Assembly (NCBI GenBank): GCA_913030605.1
Contig: CAJWEZ010000019.1
Location: 1-64,000 of the forward strand
Source: an uncultured Spirochaeta sp.
GTDB taxonomy: Bacteria; Spirochaetota; Spirochaetia; DSM-27196; Alkalispirochaetaceae
Direction: 5' to 3'
DNA length: 64,000 nt
Positions 49,340-57,165 of the stretch are shown here, one piece after another. Each line of letters begins with the position of its first letter. The stretch's first letter is position 1. The position numbers and the translations under genes are program-made. The notes beneath the pieces were generated by a model. The model did not search any database. It was not told the DNA's origin and worked only from the letters and a program-made list of their open reading frames with translations.

Positions 49340-50541
49340 TGGACGTCTCGATCGCGGGGGCGGGGTGCTCCCTCATGGACTATCTGTTCACCGGGATCGA
49401 GTTTGCGGGACCTGCCTTCGACCGGTATCGGTCCCGCACCCCCGGTGACGGAGGACTGGTACCGGGCAATCTGGTGTTCACCGAGGGGCTCGAGCGCTTC
49501 GCAGGGCGCCCCTACGAGGAGGTCCTGACGGAGATCACCGGCGGGGCGGCGCCTGCCTCGCGCAACCTGGGGGGGCCGTCGGTGGTCGCTCTGGTGCACG
49601 CGGCGCAGCTGCTGCAGCCCGCCGGGGTACCGGTGAGCTTCTTCGGCGTCCGGGGAGACGACGGTCCGGGGAAGGAACTCGCCACGATCGTATCGCGAAC
49701 ACCGCTTCACTGGGACCACTACCTGCAGGAGCCGGGGGAGACACCGTTTACACACGCCCTCTCGGATCCGACCTGGGCCAACGGCACCGGCGAACGGTCG
49801 TTCGTCAACAGTCCCGGCGTGGCGGCGGACTACCGCGCCGCAGACATTCACCGATCTTTCTACGACCACCCGATCGTGGCGCTGGGCGGCACGGCCCTGG
49901 TGCCGGCGCTCCACGCGGAACTCAACGTCCCGGTCCACCGCGCCCATCGCGATGGGGCCCTCACGATCGTAAACACGGTCTACGACTTTCTCAACGAATC
50001 CCGCGCCCCGGACCGGCCGTGGCCGCTCGGAGACAGCGACGTCACCTATCCCGCCACGGATCTCCTCGTGGTGGACGCCGAAGAGGCGCGCCGACTGAGC
50101 GGCTCAGACACGCCGGAACGGGCGGCGGAGCGCTTCGTGGACCGCGGTGTCGGTGCAGTTGTGATCACCCGCGGCGCCGAGGATGTCTTCGCCGTCGCCC
50201 GCGGCGACCGGTTCGTGCCCCTGGAGCCTCGGTGGTTTCCCGTGAGCGAGCGGGTCACCGCGGAGCTGCGGAACGGCGGTGGTGCCCGGGGAGACACCAC
50301 CGGGTGCGGCGACAACTTCGTCGGCGGAATCCTGTACGCCCTGGCCGAACAGATGCGCAGCGGCGAACGCAGAATGGACCTGTTCCACGCGATCGCGTGG
50401 GGTGTCGCCTCCGGCGGCTACGCGTGTTTCTCCCTCGGAGGCACGATGATCGAGCAGCATCGCGGCGACAAGCTCACCGCGATCACCGACTACGTCCGAG
50501 ACTACCGGATCCAACTGGGAGCGGCGACCGGTGATGCGTGA
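49339..50541 (+). CDS. PfkB-family carbohydrate kinase
   Basis: This 400-residue ribokinase-like enzyme has a Gly-rich opening (GGPSVVALVHAAQLL), an acidic segment LLVVDAEEARRL and the C-terminal PfkB motif GDTTGCGDNFVGG carrying the anion hole and catalytic Asp. It is longer than typical PfkB proteins (about 300-330), with extra residues between about 20 and 60. The sugar is unknown; a ketose from the isomerase upstream is reasonable. It overlaps the dehydrogenase gene by several nucleotides. Confidence 0.87.
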   Translation: MDVSIAGAGCSLMDYLFTGIEFAGPAFDRYRSRTPGDGGLVPGNLVFTEGLERFAGRPYEEVLTEITGGAAPASRNLGGPSVVALVHAAQLLQPAGVPVSFFGVRGDDGPGKELATIVSRTPLHWDHYLQEPGETPFTHALSDPTWANGTGERSFVNSPGVAADYRAADIHRSFYDHPIVALGGTALVPALHAELNVPVHRAHRDGALTIVNTVYDFLNESRAPDRPWPLGDSDVTYPATDLLVVDAEEARRLSGSDTPERAAERFVDRGVGAVVITRGAEDVFAVARGDRFVPLEPRWFPVSERVTAELRNGGGARGDTTGCGDNFVGGILYALAEQMRSGERRMDLFHAIAWGVASGGYACFSLGGTMIEQHRGDKLTAITDYVRDYRIQLGAATGDA

Positions 50542-51760
50542 ACGGAACACACCCCGGGAGATACTGATCTTCGGCGCCGGGAACATCGGACGGTCCTTCG
50601 TGGGCCAGATATTCGGCCGTGCCGGCTACGCGCCGGTTTTCGCCGACGTCGACCGCGAGCTGGTGGCAGCCCTGAACCGGGACGGCCGCTACACCGTGGT
50701 TCACCGTCATCCCACCGGCGAGGAGCAACCCCTGGAGGTGCCCGGGGTTCGTGCAATCGATGCCGGCGATGCCGACGCGGTGCGCCGGCAGCTGGAGCGG
50801 AGTCCGATCGTTGCGACGTCGGTGGGGGCGGCGGTGTTGCCGCGCCTGCTTCCGGCGATTACCGCCGAGGCGGTCCGCCGGATCACCGACGGTCTCGCGC
50901 CGTTCGATCTCGTCCTGGCCGAAAACATCCACGGCGCAGGAGAGATGGTGCGCTCCGCGATGGCGGAGGCGTTCCACGACGCCGGCGCCACGGCCCCGTC
51001 TTCCTGGTACGAGGGTTCGGTGCCGCGGCACGGTGCACCGGGAGTGGTGGAGTGCAGCGTCGGCAAGATGGTCCCAATCGTCCCCGACGAGCTGCGGAGG
51101 CAGGCGCCCACGACGGTGTACGCCGAAGCGTTCAACACACTCCTCGTCGATCGTGACGGGTGGGCCAACCCCGTGCCGGCGGTCCCGGAGCTTCGTCCCG
51201 TGGCTCCGATCGCAGCCTGGGTCGACCGCAAGCTCTACATCCACAACCTCGGCCACGCCGCCGCCGCGTACCTTGGTCACGCCGCCGACCCCGCCGCCAC
51301 CTACATCTGGCAGGTGGTGGACGTGCCGGAGGTCCGGGCAGCGGTTCGCGCGGCGATGGAGGTATCCGGCGCGGCGCTGCGTCGCGAGTATCCCGGCGTT
51401 TTCACCGAAGACGACATCGCCGGGCACATCGACGACCTCCTGCACCGATTCTCGAGCCGTCTGCTGGGGGACACGGTCTTTCGCGTTGGCCGGGACCTGG
51501 AGCGCAAGCTCTCCCCCGGTGACCGCGTTGTCGGTGCGCTGCGCCTGGCACAGCGTCACGGGCTCGACACGACACCGATCGAGGCGGTGTACCGGGCAGC
51601 GCTGCAGTTTCGCGCCACCGATCCGACGGGGCAGCCGCTCCCTTCGGACACCCGCCTTCTCTCCCGCATCGACGGCTCGGACACCCCGACGGTCGTCGCC
51701 GAGCTCTCCGATCTGGACCCCCGGATTGACGCCGAGCTCATTTCACGGCTGACACGGTAG
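50531..51760 (+). CDS. mannitol-1-phosphate 5-dehydrogenase-like protein
   Basis: This 409-residue member of the mannitol dehydrogenase family has an N-terminal Rossmann motif, FGAGNIGRSF. The catalytic segment is VDRKLYIHNLGHA (about 225-237), with the conserved Lys and His of polyol-phosphate dehydrogenases. It should oxidise mannitol-1-phosphate (or a related hexitol phosphate) to fructose-6-phosphate with NAD. The start is GTG 50531 or ATG 50534. It closes the lyxose-isomerase cluster and directly precedes the PTS operon, for which it may supply the missing polyol-phosphate dehydrogenase. Confidence 0.85.
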   Translation: MMRERNTPREILIFGAGNIGRSFVGQIFGRAGYAPVFADVDRELVAALNRDGRYTVVHRHPTGEEQPLEVPGVRAIDAGDADAVRRQLERSPIVATSVGAAVLPRLLPAITAEAVRRITDGLAPFDLVLAENIHGAGEMVRSAMAEAFHDAGATAPSSWYEGSVPRHGAPGVVECSVGKMVPIVPDELRRQAPTTVYAEAFNTLLVDRDGWANPVPAVPELRPVAPIAAWVDRKLYIHNLGHAAAAYLGHAADPAATYIWQVVDVPEVRAAVRAAMEVSGAALRREYPGVFTEDDIAGHIDDLLHRFSSRLLGDTVFRVGRDLERKLSPGDRVVGALRLAQRHGLDTTPIEAVYRAALQFRATDPTGQPLPSDTRLLSRIDGSDTPTVVAELSDLDPRIDAELISRLTR

Positions 51761-51917
51761 ACCCCGACCCTCGACTGTCCGTGCGGTGTCAGAATATCCC
51801 CGGCGCCGCACGCTGCATCATATCACCACTCCAACATCCACTTTCTCACTTTTCTGCTCTGAATAACGCCTTGGATATCGATAAATTTAAAACTTTTTCA
51901 CGCGCTGAAAATTTTTG
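51761..51917. other. AT-rich intergenic region before the PTS operon
   Basis: After a GC-rich start, 51840-51917 is notably AT-rich (runs such as AAATTTAAAACTTTTT) in an otherwise GC-rich genome. It may work as an upstream promoter element. I see no gene and no clear terminator for the preceding operon. Confidence 0.4.
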
Positions 51918-51946
51918 TTGACAGCCCCCGAGACCGGGTTTACGGT
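51918..51946 (+). promoter_or_regulatory. promoter of the glucitol-type PTS operon
   Basis: A perfect TTGACA (51918-51923) is followed after 17 bp by TACGGT (51941-51946), with AT-rich DNA upstream. Confidence 0.7.
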
Positions 51947-51958
51947 TATTACACATTC

Positions 51959-51984
51959 GTGAATAGGTATTCACATATGTGAAT
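51959..51984. promoter_or_regulatory. two overlapping palindromes, likely SorC operator
   Basis: GTGAATAggTATTCAC (51959-51974) and the perfect 16-bp palindrome ATTCACATATGTGAAT (51969-51984) overlap by 6 bp. They lie just downstream of the -10 box, where a bound repressor would block transcription. They share the half-site GTGAAT. Confidence 0.7.
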
Positions 51985-52012
51985 TCAAAAACGTCCGGCG
52001 AGGAGTGGCGCG

Positions 52013-52990
52013 GTGAAGAGCGATCGGCAGGACATTCTGGCGCAGGTAGCGGTCTGGTACTACGAGGATCGCCTCGACCAGGCGGAGATCGCCCGCCGGA
52101 TCGGGAAGTCCCGTTCGATGGTTTCGCGCATGCTGAACGAGGTCAGGGACCTCGGTTTGGTGGAAATCCGGGTCAAGTACCCGCTCCGTCGAAACACACA
52201 GCTGGAGTCGGTCCTGGTTGAGCGCTTCGGACTCAAGGGTGCCTGGGTGATCAACCGGCCCGACTCGTGGAACCGCGATATGCAGCTGCGGATGCTGGGA
52301 CGCACCGCCGCTACCTGTCTGCAGCGGTATATCCGCGACGGGGTGAAGATCGGCGTGGCGTGGTCCCGAACGCTCCATCATCTGGTGGTCGAGGTCCCGG
52401 AACAACCGATCCGCGACGCCATGGTGGTGCAGATCTCCGGGTCCGTGTCCAGCGAGAACCCCGTATTCGACGGCCCGGAACTGGTGCGCACGCTGGCTCA
52501 CAAGCTCGACGCCGAGTACCGCTATTTTCCCGCCCCCCTGGTGGTGCGGGAGGCACGGCTGAAACAGAGCCTGATGGAGGAGGCCTCCATCGCAGATACG
52601 CTCAACGCAGCCGGAAACACGGATGTTGCGATCGTGGGGATCGGCAACATCACCAACGCCGAGTCGAGTCTGCGAACCTCGGGTCTCCTCGACGCCGAGA
52701 CGTACGACGACCTGGTGAGCAAAAACGTCGCCGGAGACATCATCGCCCGCCAATTTGATATCAACGGCGATCTGCTGCCGGTGGGCTTCAACGACCGCGT
52801 CGTCGGTCTGGACCCCGACCGGCTTCGCAGTATCCCCACGGTGATCGCCGTTTCCAGCGGGTCCGAGAAAGCCCGCTCCATCCTCGCGGGGATTCGCGGT
52901 GGATGGTTCAACGTTCTGGTGAGCGACGAAGCCACCGTGACGCAACTCCTGGCGCTGGCGGGGCCGTCGCCGGAACGAGAGGCAGGTTGA
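52013..52990 (+). CDS. SorC/DeoR-class sugar-responsive regulator
   Basis: This 325-residue regulator of the SorC family has an N-terminal helix-turn-helix (about 8-55, with the core LDQAEIARRIGKSRSMVSRML). A phosphosugar-binding domain follows (about 65-320) containing VGIGNI and VAVSSGSEKA. It starts at a GTG after GAGGAG and is the first gene of the glucitol-type PTS operon. It most likely binds the palindromes at 51959-51984 and responds to an imported polyol phosphate. It replaces the GutR/SrlR repressor found in enterobacteria. Confidence 0.9.
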   Translation: MKSDRQDILAQVAVWYYEDRLDQAEIARRIGKSRSMVSRMLNEVRDLGLVEIRVKYPLRRNTQLESVLVERFGLKGAWVINRPDSWNRDMQLRMLGRTAATCLQRYIRDGVKIGVAWSRTLHHLVVEVPEQPIRDAMVVQISGSVSSENPVFDGPELVRTLAHKLDAEYRYFPAPLVVREARLKQSLMEEASIADTLNAAGNTDVAIVGIGNITNAESSLRTSGLLDAETYDDLVSKNVAGDIIARQFDINGDLLPVGFNDRVVGLDPDRLRSIPTVIAVSSGSEKARSILAGIRGGWFNVLVSDEATVTQLLALAGPSPEREAG

Positions 52991-52994
52991 AACG

Positions 52995-53468
52995 ATGCTG
53001 AATCAGTTCGGATATGTGTTCCTGTTGCTGGCCCTCGCCTGGATCGGCCAGCTGGCGCTGTCACTGCTCCAGACCCGGCGGTTCTATCGCCAGGTCGCTC
53101 AGTTGCGTCAGGGCAGCTACGCCAGCGCCATCGGCCTCGCCGGCAGTACGTGGAAGCGCAAGGTCTACGGCGTACTCGTGGTCGATACCGATCTGAGGGT
53201 CATTCGTGCCGGTCAGCTCTCCGGATTCACCGTGTTCGCCAGTCTGAAACCGGTTTCGGAGGTCACGGGCCTGCACCTAGATCGAATTGAAGAGGAGACC
53301 CCGGTCACCGGCGTCTCCCAGAAACTCTGGAGTGCGTTCCAGAACGCCGCGGGCTACATCCGCTCGCACGAGGAAAAGCGCGCCCGCGAGGCGCAGCAGG
53401 ACTCCCCGTCGGAGGATGAAGCCGGTGTCGTCGCTGACGCAGGAAAGGAGGCGGTTCACAGCAGTTGA
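52995..53468 (+). CDS. gutM: glucitol operon activator-like protein GutM
   Basis: This 157-residue protein has one N-terminal membrane helix (about 5-25). The GutM core follows (about 28-115), with the pattern QTRRFYRQVAQLRQ, GLAGSTWKRKVYGVLVVD and GFTVFASLKP. The last 40 residues are charged and variable. In E. coli GutM activates the glucitol operon; how it works is unclear, and the membrane helix is common to the family. It lies 4 bp after the regulator gene and upstream of the EIIC gene. Confidence 0.88.
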   Translation: MLNQFGYVFLLLALAWIGQLALSLLQTRRFYRQVAQLRQGSYASAIGLAGSTWKRKVYGVLVVDTDLRVIRAGQLSGFTVFASLKPVSEVTGLHLDRIEEETPVTGVSQKLWSAFQNAAGYIRSHEEKRAREAQQDSPSEDEAGVVADAGKEAVHSS

Positions 53469-53492
53469 TGCTGCACACGTTTGATGTAAAAC

Positions 53493-53507
53493 CCCGTCGT
53501 TGACGGG
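53493..53507 (+). other. small hairpin between gutM and the EIIC gene
   Basis: CCCGTC (53493-53498) pairs with GACGGG (53502-53507) around a GTT loop. It lies upstream of the GAGGAGG ribosome-binding site for 53533. It could mark an mRNA processing or stability boundary in the operon. Confidence 0.35.
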
Positions 53508-53532
53508 CATGCACACAGTGCGAGGAGGATGT

Positions 53533-54066
53533 ATGGAAGCATTAGCGAATCTTGCCGAAGGCTTTATCGGTCTTTTCCAGCAGGGTGGCGACACGTTCAT
53601 GGGTCTTGTGACCGGAATCGTGCCACTCCTGATCGTTCTGATGACCTTTGTCAATGCAATTATCGCCATGATCGGTCCCGAGCGGATCGACAAGGTGGGT
53701 GAATGGGCCGCCCGTGACGGACTGCTGTTCTACCCGATTCGGTACATTATTCTACCGTTCCTGTCGGTCTTCTTCCTGACCAACCCGATGGCCTACACGA
53801 TGGGTCGATTCCTGCCCGAGAAGTTCAAGCCGGCCTTTTACGACTCGGCGGTATCGTTTGTGCACCCGCCCCTGGGCGTGTTCCCGCACATTAACCCTGG
53901 TGAGATCTTCGTGTGGTCCGGTATCGCAGCCGGTATCACCGAGCTCGGTCTCGGACTGGGCGACCTGGCGGTCCGTTACCTGCTGGTCGGACTCGTGGTC
54001 ATCTTTATCCGCGGTATCGTCACTGAACGGATCACTGCGGTCATGTGGGCCTCGAAGAGCAAATAA
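53533..54066 (+). CDS. srlA: PTS glucitol/sorbitol-type EIIC component
   Basis: This 177-residue membrane protein matches SrlA (EIIC2-type). It opens with [19 protein letters not shown], contains [24 protein letters not shown] and later [10 protein letters not shown]. About four helices are seen. With the next two gene products it forms the sugar channel and phosphorylation site of the PTS. A strong GAGGAGG precedes the ATG at 53533. The codons use more T-ending triplets (GGT, CTT, GTT) than neighbours, as in highly expressed genes. Confidence 0.92.
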   Translation: MEALANLAEGFIGLFQQGGDTFMGLVTGIVPLLIVLMTFVNAIIAMIGPERIDKVGEWAARDGLLFYPIRYIILPFLSVFFLTNPMAYTMGRFLPEKFKPAFYDSAVSFVHPPLGVFPHINPGEIFVWSGIAAGITELGLGLGDLAVRYLLVGLVVIFIRGIVTERITAVMWASKSK

Positions 54067-54077
54067 GGAGGACGATT

Positions 54078-54611
54078 ATGACGAAGTTCCTGGAAAAAAT
54101 CGGACGCGGCGTCGGTGTCGTCGTCAGCGCGCTCTACCAGTCGGGACGTGATTCCATCGATCAGGTCATCAAGAACATCCTGCCCTTCATGGCGTTTATC
54201 TCCCTGATCATCGGTATCATTCTGGCAACCAACGTGGGTAACCTGATCGCGTCGGGCCTCACGGGACTTGCGGACAACATCGTCGGACTGCTGATTCTGT
54301 CGGTGATCGTCGGCTTTCCGGTTCTCTCGCCGCTCCTGGGCCCCGGTGCCGTCATCGCGCAGATCATCGGTACGCTGATTGGTGTTGAGATCGGTCGTGG
54401 CAACATCCCGCCGCAGTATTCTCTGCCGGCGCTGTTCGCGATCAACCCGCAGGTCGGTTGTGACTTTATCCCTGTTGGTCTGTCGCTGGGAGAGGCCGAG
54501 CCCGAAACCGTTGAGGTTGGTGTGCCGGCGATCCTCTTCTCGCGCATGATCACCGGTCCGATCGCCGTCGTCCTCGCGTGGCTCGCGAGCGCCGGTCTGT
54601 ATACGGACTGA
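54078..54611 (+). CDS. srlE: PTS glucitol EIIC second half (C-terminal half of SrlE)
   Basis: This 177-residue membrane protein corresponds to the C-terminal membrane half of E. coli SrlE (about 319 residues). Shared segments include [36 protein letters not shown] and [13 protein letters not shown]. The EIIB domain that precedes it in SrlE is missing here and is encoded by the next gene. A GGAGG sits before the ATG at 54078. Codon use is like the previous gene, with many T-ending codons. Confidence 0.9.
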   Translation: MTKFLEKIGRGVGVVVSALYQSGRDSIDQVIKNILPFMAFISLIIGIILATNVGNLIASGLTGLADNIVGLLILSVIVGFPVLSPLLGPGAVIAQIIGTLIGVEIGRGNIPPQYSLPALFAINPQVGCDFIPVGLSLGEAEPETVEVGVPAILFSRMITGPIAVVLAWLASAGLYTD

Positions 54612-54630
54612 GAACTGAAGTGAGGTAGAT

Positions 54631-55149
54631 ATGGCTTTCTGGGACAAAATGAAAAAAGCCCTGGTGGGCGACTCACCGGCTCCCGAAGAAAAGAAGGCCC
54701 CCGCCGCCTCCGGAGAGAAATCCCCGGGGGCCGGCGCTGCCTCCGCCGCTCCGGCGGCGGGTGCGAGCGCCGAGGAGATCGGTGACTTCAAGTCTGTGCG
54801 CGTCGAGCACGGCCTTCGCGGCTGGGGTGGGCCCCTTACCATCCAGCCCACGAAACAGCGCAACCTGATCTACTCCGTCACCGGCGGTGGCATTCATCCC
54901 GTGGCGCAGAAGATCGCGGATCTCACCGGTGCGTCACCGTTCGACGGATTCAAATCCAAGGCGGACTTTGAACAGATCGCGTGTGCGGTCATCGACTGCG
55001 GCGGAACCGCCCGCGTCGGCGTGTACCCCATGAAGGGTATCCCGACGATCGACATACATGCCGCGACGCCGTCGGGCCCTCTGGCCAAATACATCAACGA
55101 GACGAACTTCGTCTCCGGTGTAAAAGAAGACAACGTAACAGAGGCCTGA
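54631..55149 (+). CDS. srlE: PTS glucitol EIIB (N-terminal half of SrlE) with tether
   Basis: This 172-residue protein corresponds to the EIIB half of SrlE: EHGLRGWGGPL (about 59-69) and the phospho-acceptor Cys123 in AVIDCGG, then PTIDIHAATPSGPLAKYI. Before it lies an extra stretch of about 55 residues: an amphipathic start (MAFWDKMKKAL) and an Ala/Pro/Gly/Glu-rich linker. EIIB is fused to EIIC in E. coli; here the free domain may reach the channel through this tether. It is placed after the EIIC half, the reverse of the SrlE order. Confidence 0.9.
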   Translation: MAFWDKMKKALVGDSPAPEEKKAPAASGEKSPGAGAASAAPAAGASAEEIGDFKSVRVEHGLRGWGGPLTIQPTKQRNLIYSVTGGGIHPVAQKIADLTGASPFDGFKSKADFEQIACAVIDCGGTARVGVYPMKGIPTIDIHAATPSGPLAKYINETNFVSGVKEDNVTEA

Positions 55150-55212
55150 GGCATCGTGCGTCGGGGCAGCACGTACGCTGCCCCCGACATTCCACACAGT
55201 ACAGGAACAGCC

Positions 55213-55584
55213 ATGAGTGTACAGAAGTACGTGGCCCGGGTGACGTCGATCGGCGAACTCGCCGGCGAATTCATCGCGGAAGGGATACTCGTGTTCTTTT
55301 CGAACACCGCTCCGGAGGAGCTTCAGGAACACGCAGTCGTCCACGACAACAGCAACGGCCAGTCCGAAGATGTCCAGGTTGGTGACACGATCCGGATCGG
55401 AGAGCACCGGTTTCCGGTTCTCGCCGTCGGCGACGTGGCAAACGAAAACCTGCGCAACCTCGGGCACCTCGTCCTCAAGTTCAACGGATCCAGCGAGGCC
55501 GAGATGCAGGGTGACGTAAACGTGCCGGAGGAGGCGATCCCGGAGATCGTTCCCGGTACCGAACTCGAAATAATCGGAGACTAA
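55213..55584 (+). CDS. srlB: PTS glucitol/sorbitol EIIA
   Basis: This 123-residue protein has the length of E. coli SrlB. The phospho-acceptor His44 lies in EHAVVHDN, matching His43 of SrlB, and VGDVANENLRNLGHLVLKF aligns with the VGSVAEDNLRELGH core. It passes phosphate from HPr to EIIB. The start at 55213 was chosen by family length. Its 3' end is 7 bp before the oxidoreductase gene. Confidence 0.92.
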   Translation: MSVQKYVARVTSIGELAGEFIAEGILVFFSNTAPEELQEHAVVHDNSNGQSEDVQVGDTIRIGEHRFPVLAVGDVANENLRNLGHLVLKFNGSSEAEMQGDVNVPEEAIPEIVPGTELEIIGD

Positions 55585-55591
55585 GAGGACT

Positions 55592-56890
55592 ATGGAACTT
55601 TTCAACGCGCTCAAGGCGCACGAACAGAGTGGGAAGACGATCCGGGTGGGGTTGGTGGGTGCCGGTCAGATGGGCGAAGGGCTCACCTGCCAGATGGAAC
55701 TGATGCACGGAATGCGCACGTTCGCGATCGCCGACGTGCTGCCCGGCCGCGCCAAGCAGGCGCTGAAAACCGCGGGGCTCGAGGACTCCCAGATCGTCGA
55801 GACCGACGATGCCGGCGTCGCCTCGCAGGCTGTCGCCGACGGGAAGCGCGTGGCCACGACCCGCGCGGAACTGCTGTCGCGCATCGCGGGTCTGGACATC
55901 GTGGTCGAGGCGACCGGCATCCCGGAGATCGGCGCGCAGGTCGCGTTCGACGCGATTCTCAACCGCAAGCACGTGCTGCAGATGAACGTCGAAACCGACG
56001 CCACCGTGGGCTACATCCTGCGCAAGATGGCCCGTGCCGCCGGCGTGGTGTACACGCTCACGGCGGGAGACGAGCCCGGCACCACGATGGAGCTGTTTGA
56101 TTTCGCCAAGAGCCTCGGGTTCGAGATCGTGGCGGCCGGAAAGGGCAAAAACAACCCGCTGGACCGCAGCGCCAATCCGGACACGGTCGCCGAAAAGGCC
56201 AAGGCGCAGATGATGAACCCCAAGATGCTCGCCTCCTTCGTCGACGGTACCAAGACGATGGTGGAAATGACATCCTTCGCCAACGCCGCGGGATTCGTAC
56301 CGGACGTACAGGGGATGCACGGCCCCGAGGTGACCCCCAAGACGCTTGCCGAGGTCTTTTCCACCAAACAGGACGGCGGTATTCTCAACGGCACCGGCGT
56401 GGTGGACTACGGACGCGGCGTCGCCCCCGGCGTCTTCGTCATCTTCACCACCGATCAGCCGAAGATCGTCCGCGACCTGAAGTATCTGAGCATGGGCGCC
56501 GGCCCCAACTGGGCGCTGTACCGGCCGTACCACCTGACCAGCCTGGAAACTCCGATTTCCATCGCCCGGGCGGTTCTGAAGGGCGAAACGACGATCGCAA
56601 CCGATATCCCGCCCAAGGCTGAGACGGTTGCCTTCGCCAAACGAGACCTCAAGACCGGTGAAACGATCGACGCCCTGGGCGGGTTCACCGTGTACGGCAT
56701 GATCGAGCGATCCGCCGTCGCCGCCGAGCACGACTACCTGCCGCTGGGACTCGCGCCGGGAGCGGTCCTCAAGCGGGACGTCAAGACCGGCGAGCCGGTC
56801 ACCTACGCCGACGTGGAGCTCAAGACCGACACGACGATCCACTACCTGAGGAACCTTCAGGAACAGGACCTTCGCCGGAGCGCACAATGA
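55592..56890 (+). CDS. NAD(P)-dependent oxidoreductase with C-terminal SAF domain
   Basis: This 432-residue protein has an N-terminal Rossmann fold (GLVGAGQMGEG, about 20-30) followed by a catalytic region resembling homoserine-dehydrogenase-like enzymes (GDEPGTTMELFDF, about 155; AGKGKNNPLD). A C-terminal SAF domain follows (about 345-420, LPLGLAPGAVLKRDVKTGEPVTY). Such proteins occur in polyol and sugar-acid operons but the exact reaction is not established here. It occupies the place where SrlD, the sorbitol-6-phosphate dehydrogenase, would be expected. It overlaps the HPr gene by 4 nt. Confidence 0.78.
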   Translation: MELFNALKAHEQSGKTIRVGLVGAGQMGEGLTCQMELMHGMRTFAIADVLPGRAKQALKTAGLEDSQIVETDDAGVASQAVADGKRVATTRAELLSRIAGLDIVVEATGIPEIGAQVAFDAILNRKHVLQMNVETDATVGYILRKMARAAGVVYTLTAGDEPGTTMELFDFAKSLGFEIVAAGKGKNNPLDRSANPDTVAEKAKAQMMNPKMLASFVDGTKTMVEMTSFANAAGFVPDVQGMHGPEVTPKTLAEVFSTKQDGGILNGTGVVDYGRGVAPGVFVIFTTDQPKIVRDLKYLSMGAGPNWALYRPYHLTSLETPISIARAVLKGETTIATDIPPKAETVAFAKRDLKTGETIDALGGFTVYGMIERSAVAAEHDYLPLGLAPGAVLKRDVKTGEPVTYADVELKTDTTIHYLRNLQEQDLRRSAQ

Positions 56891-57165
56891 AAACGCAGAC
56901 GTTCACCGTTAAACACGCCGTCGGGCTTCATGCCCGGCCGGCGGCCAAGTTCGTGAAGCTCGCCAAGGGCTTTGAGTCGACGATCTCCGTTCGGAACATC
57001 TCCCGTGGCGGTGACACCGTCGACGCCAAGAGCCTGGTCAAGGTGATCAAAATCGCCGCGGCCCAGCACCAGGAGATCGAAATCACCGTTGACGGCTCCG
57101 ACGAGGAGACTGCCTTCGCGGCGCTGGAGGAGTTTCTCACCCAGGTCCCGGAGGAGGAACAGTGA
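56887..57165 (+). CDS. ptsH: HPr phosphocarrier protein
   Basis: This 92-residue HPr has the active His15 in VGLHARPA. The regulatory Ser region is kept as VDAKSLVKV (Ser49 matches Ser46 of Bacillus HPr), so control by an HPr kinase is possible, although none is seen in this window. It overlaps the oxidoreductase and enzyme I genes by 4 nt. It is the operon's own phosphocarrier. Confidence 0.95.
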   Translation: MKTQTFTVKHAVGLHARPAAKFVKLAKGFESTISVRNISRGGDTVDAKSLVKVIKIAAAQHQEIEITVDGSDEETAFAALEEFLTQVPEEEQ

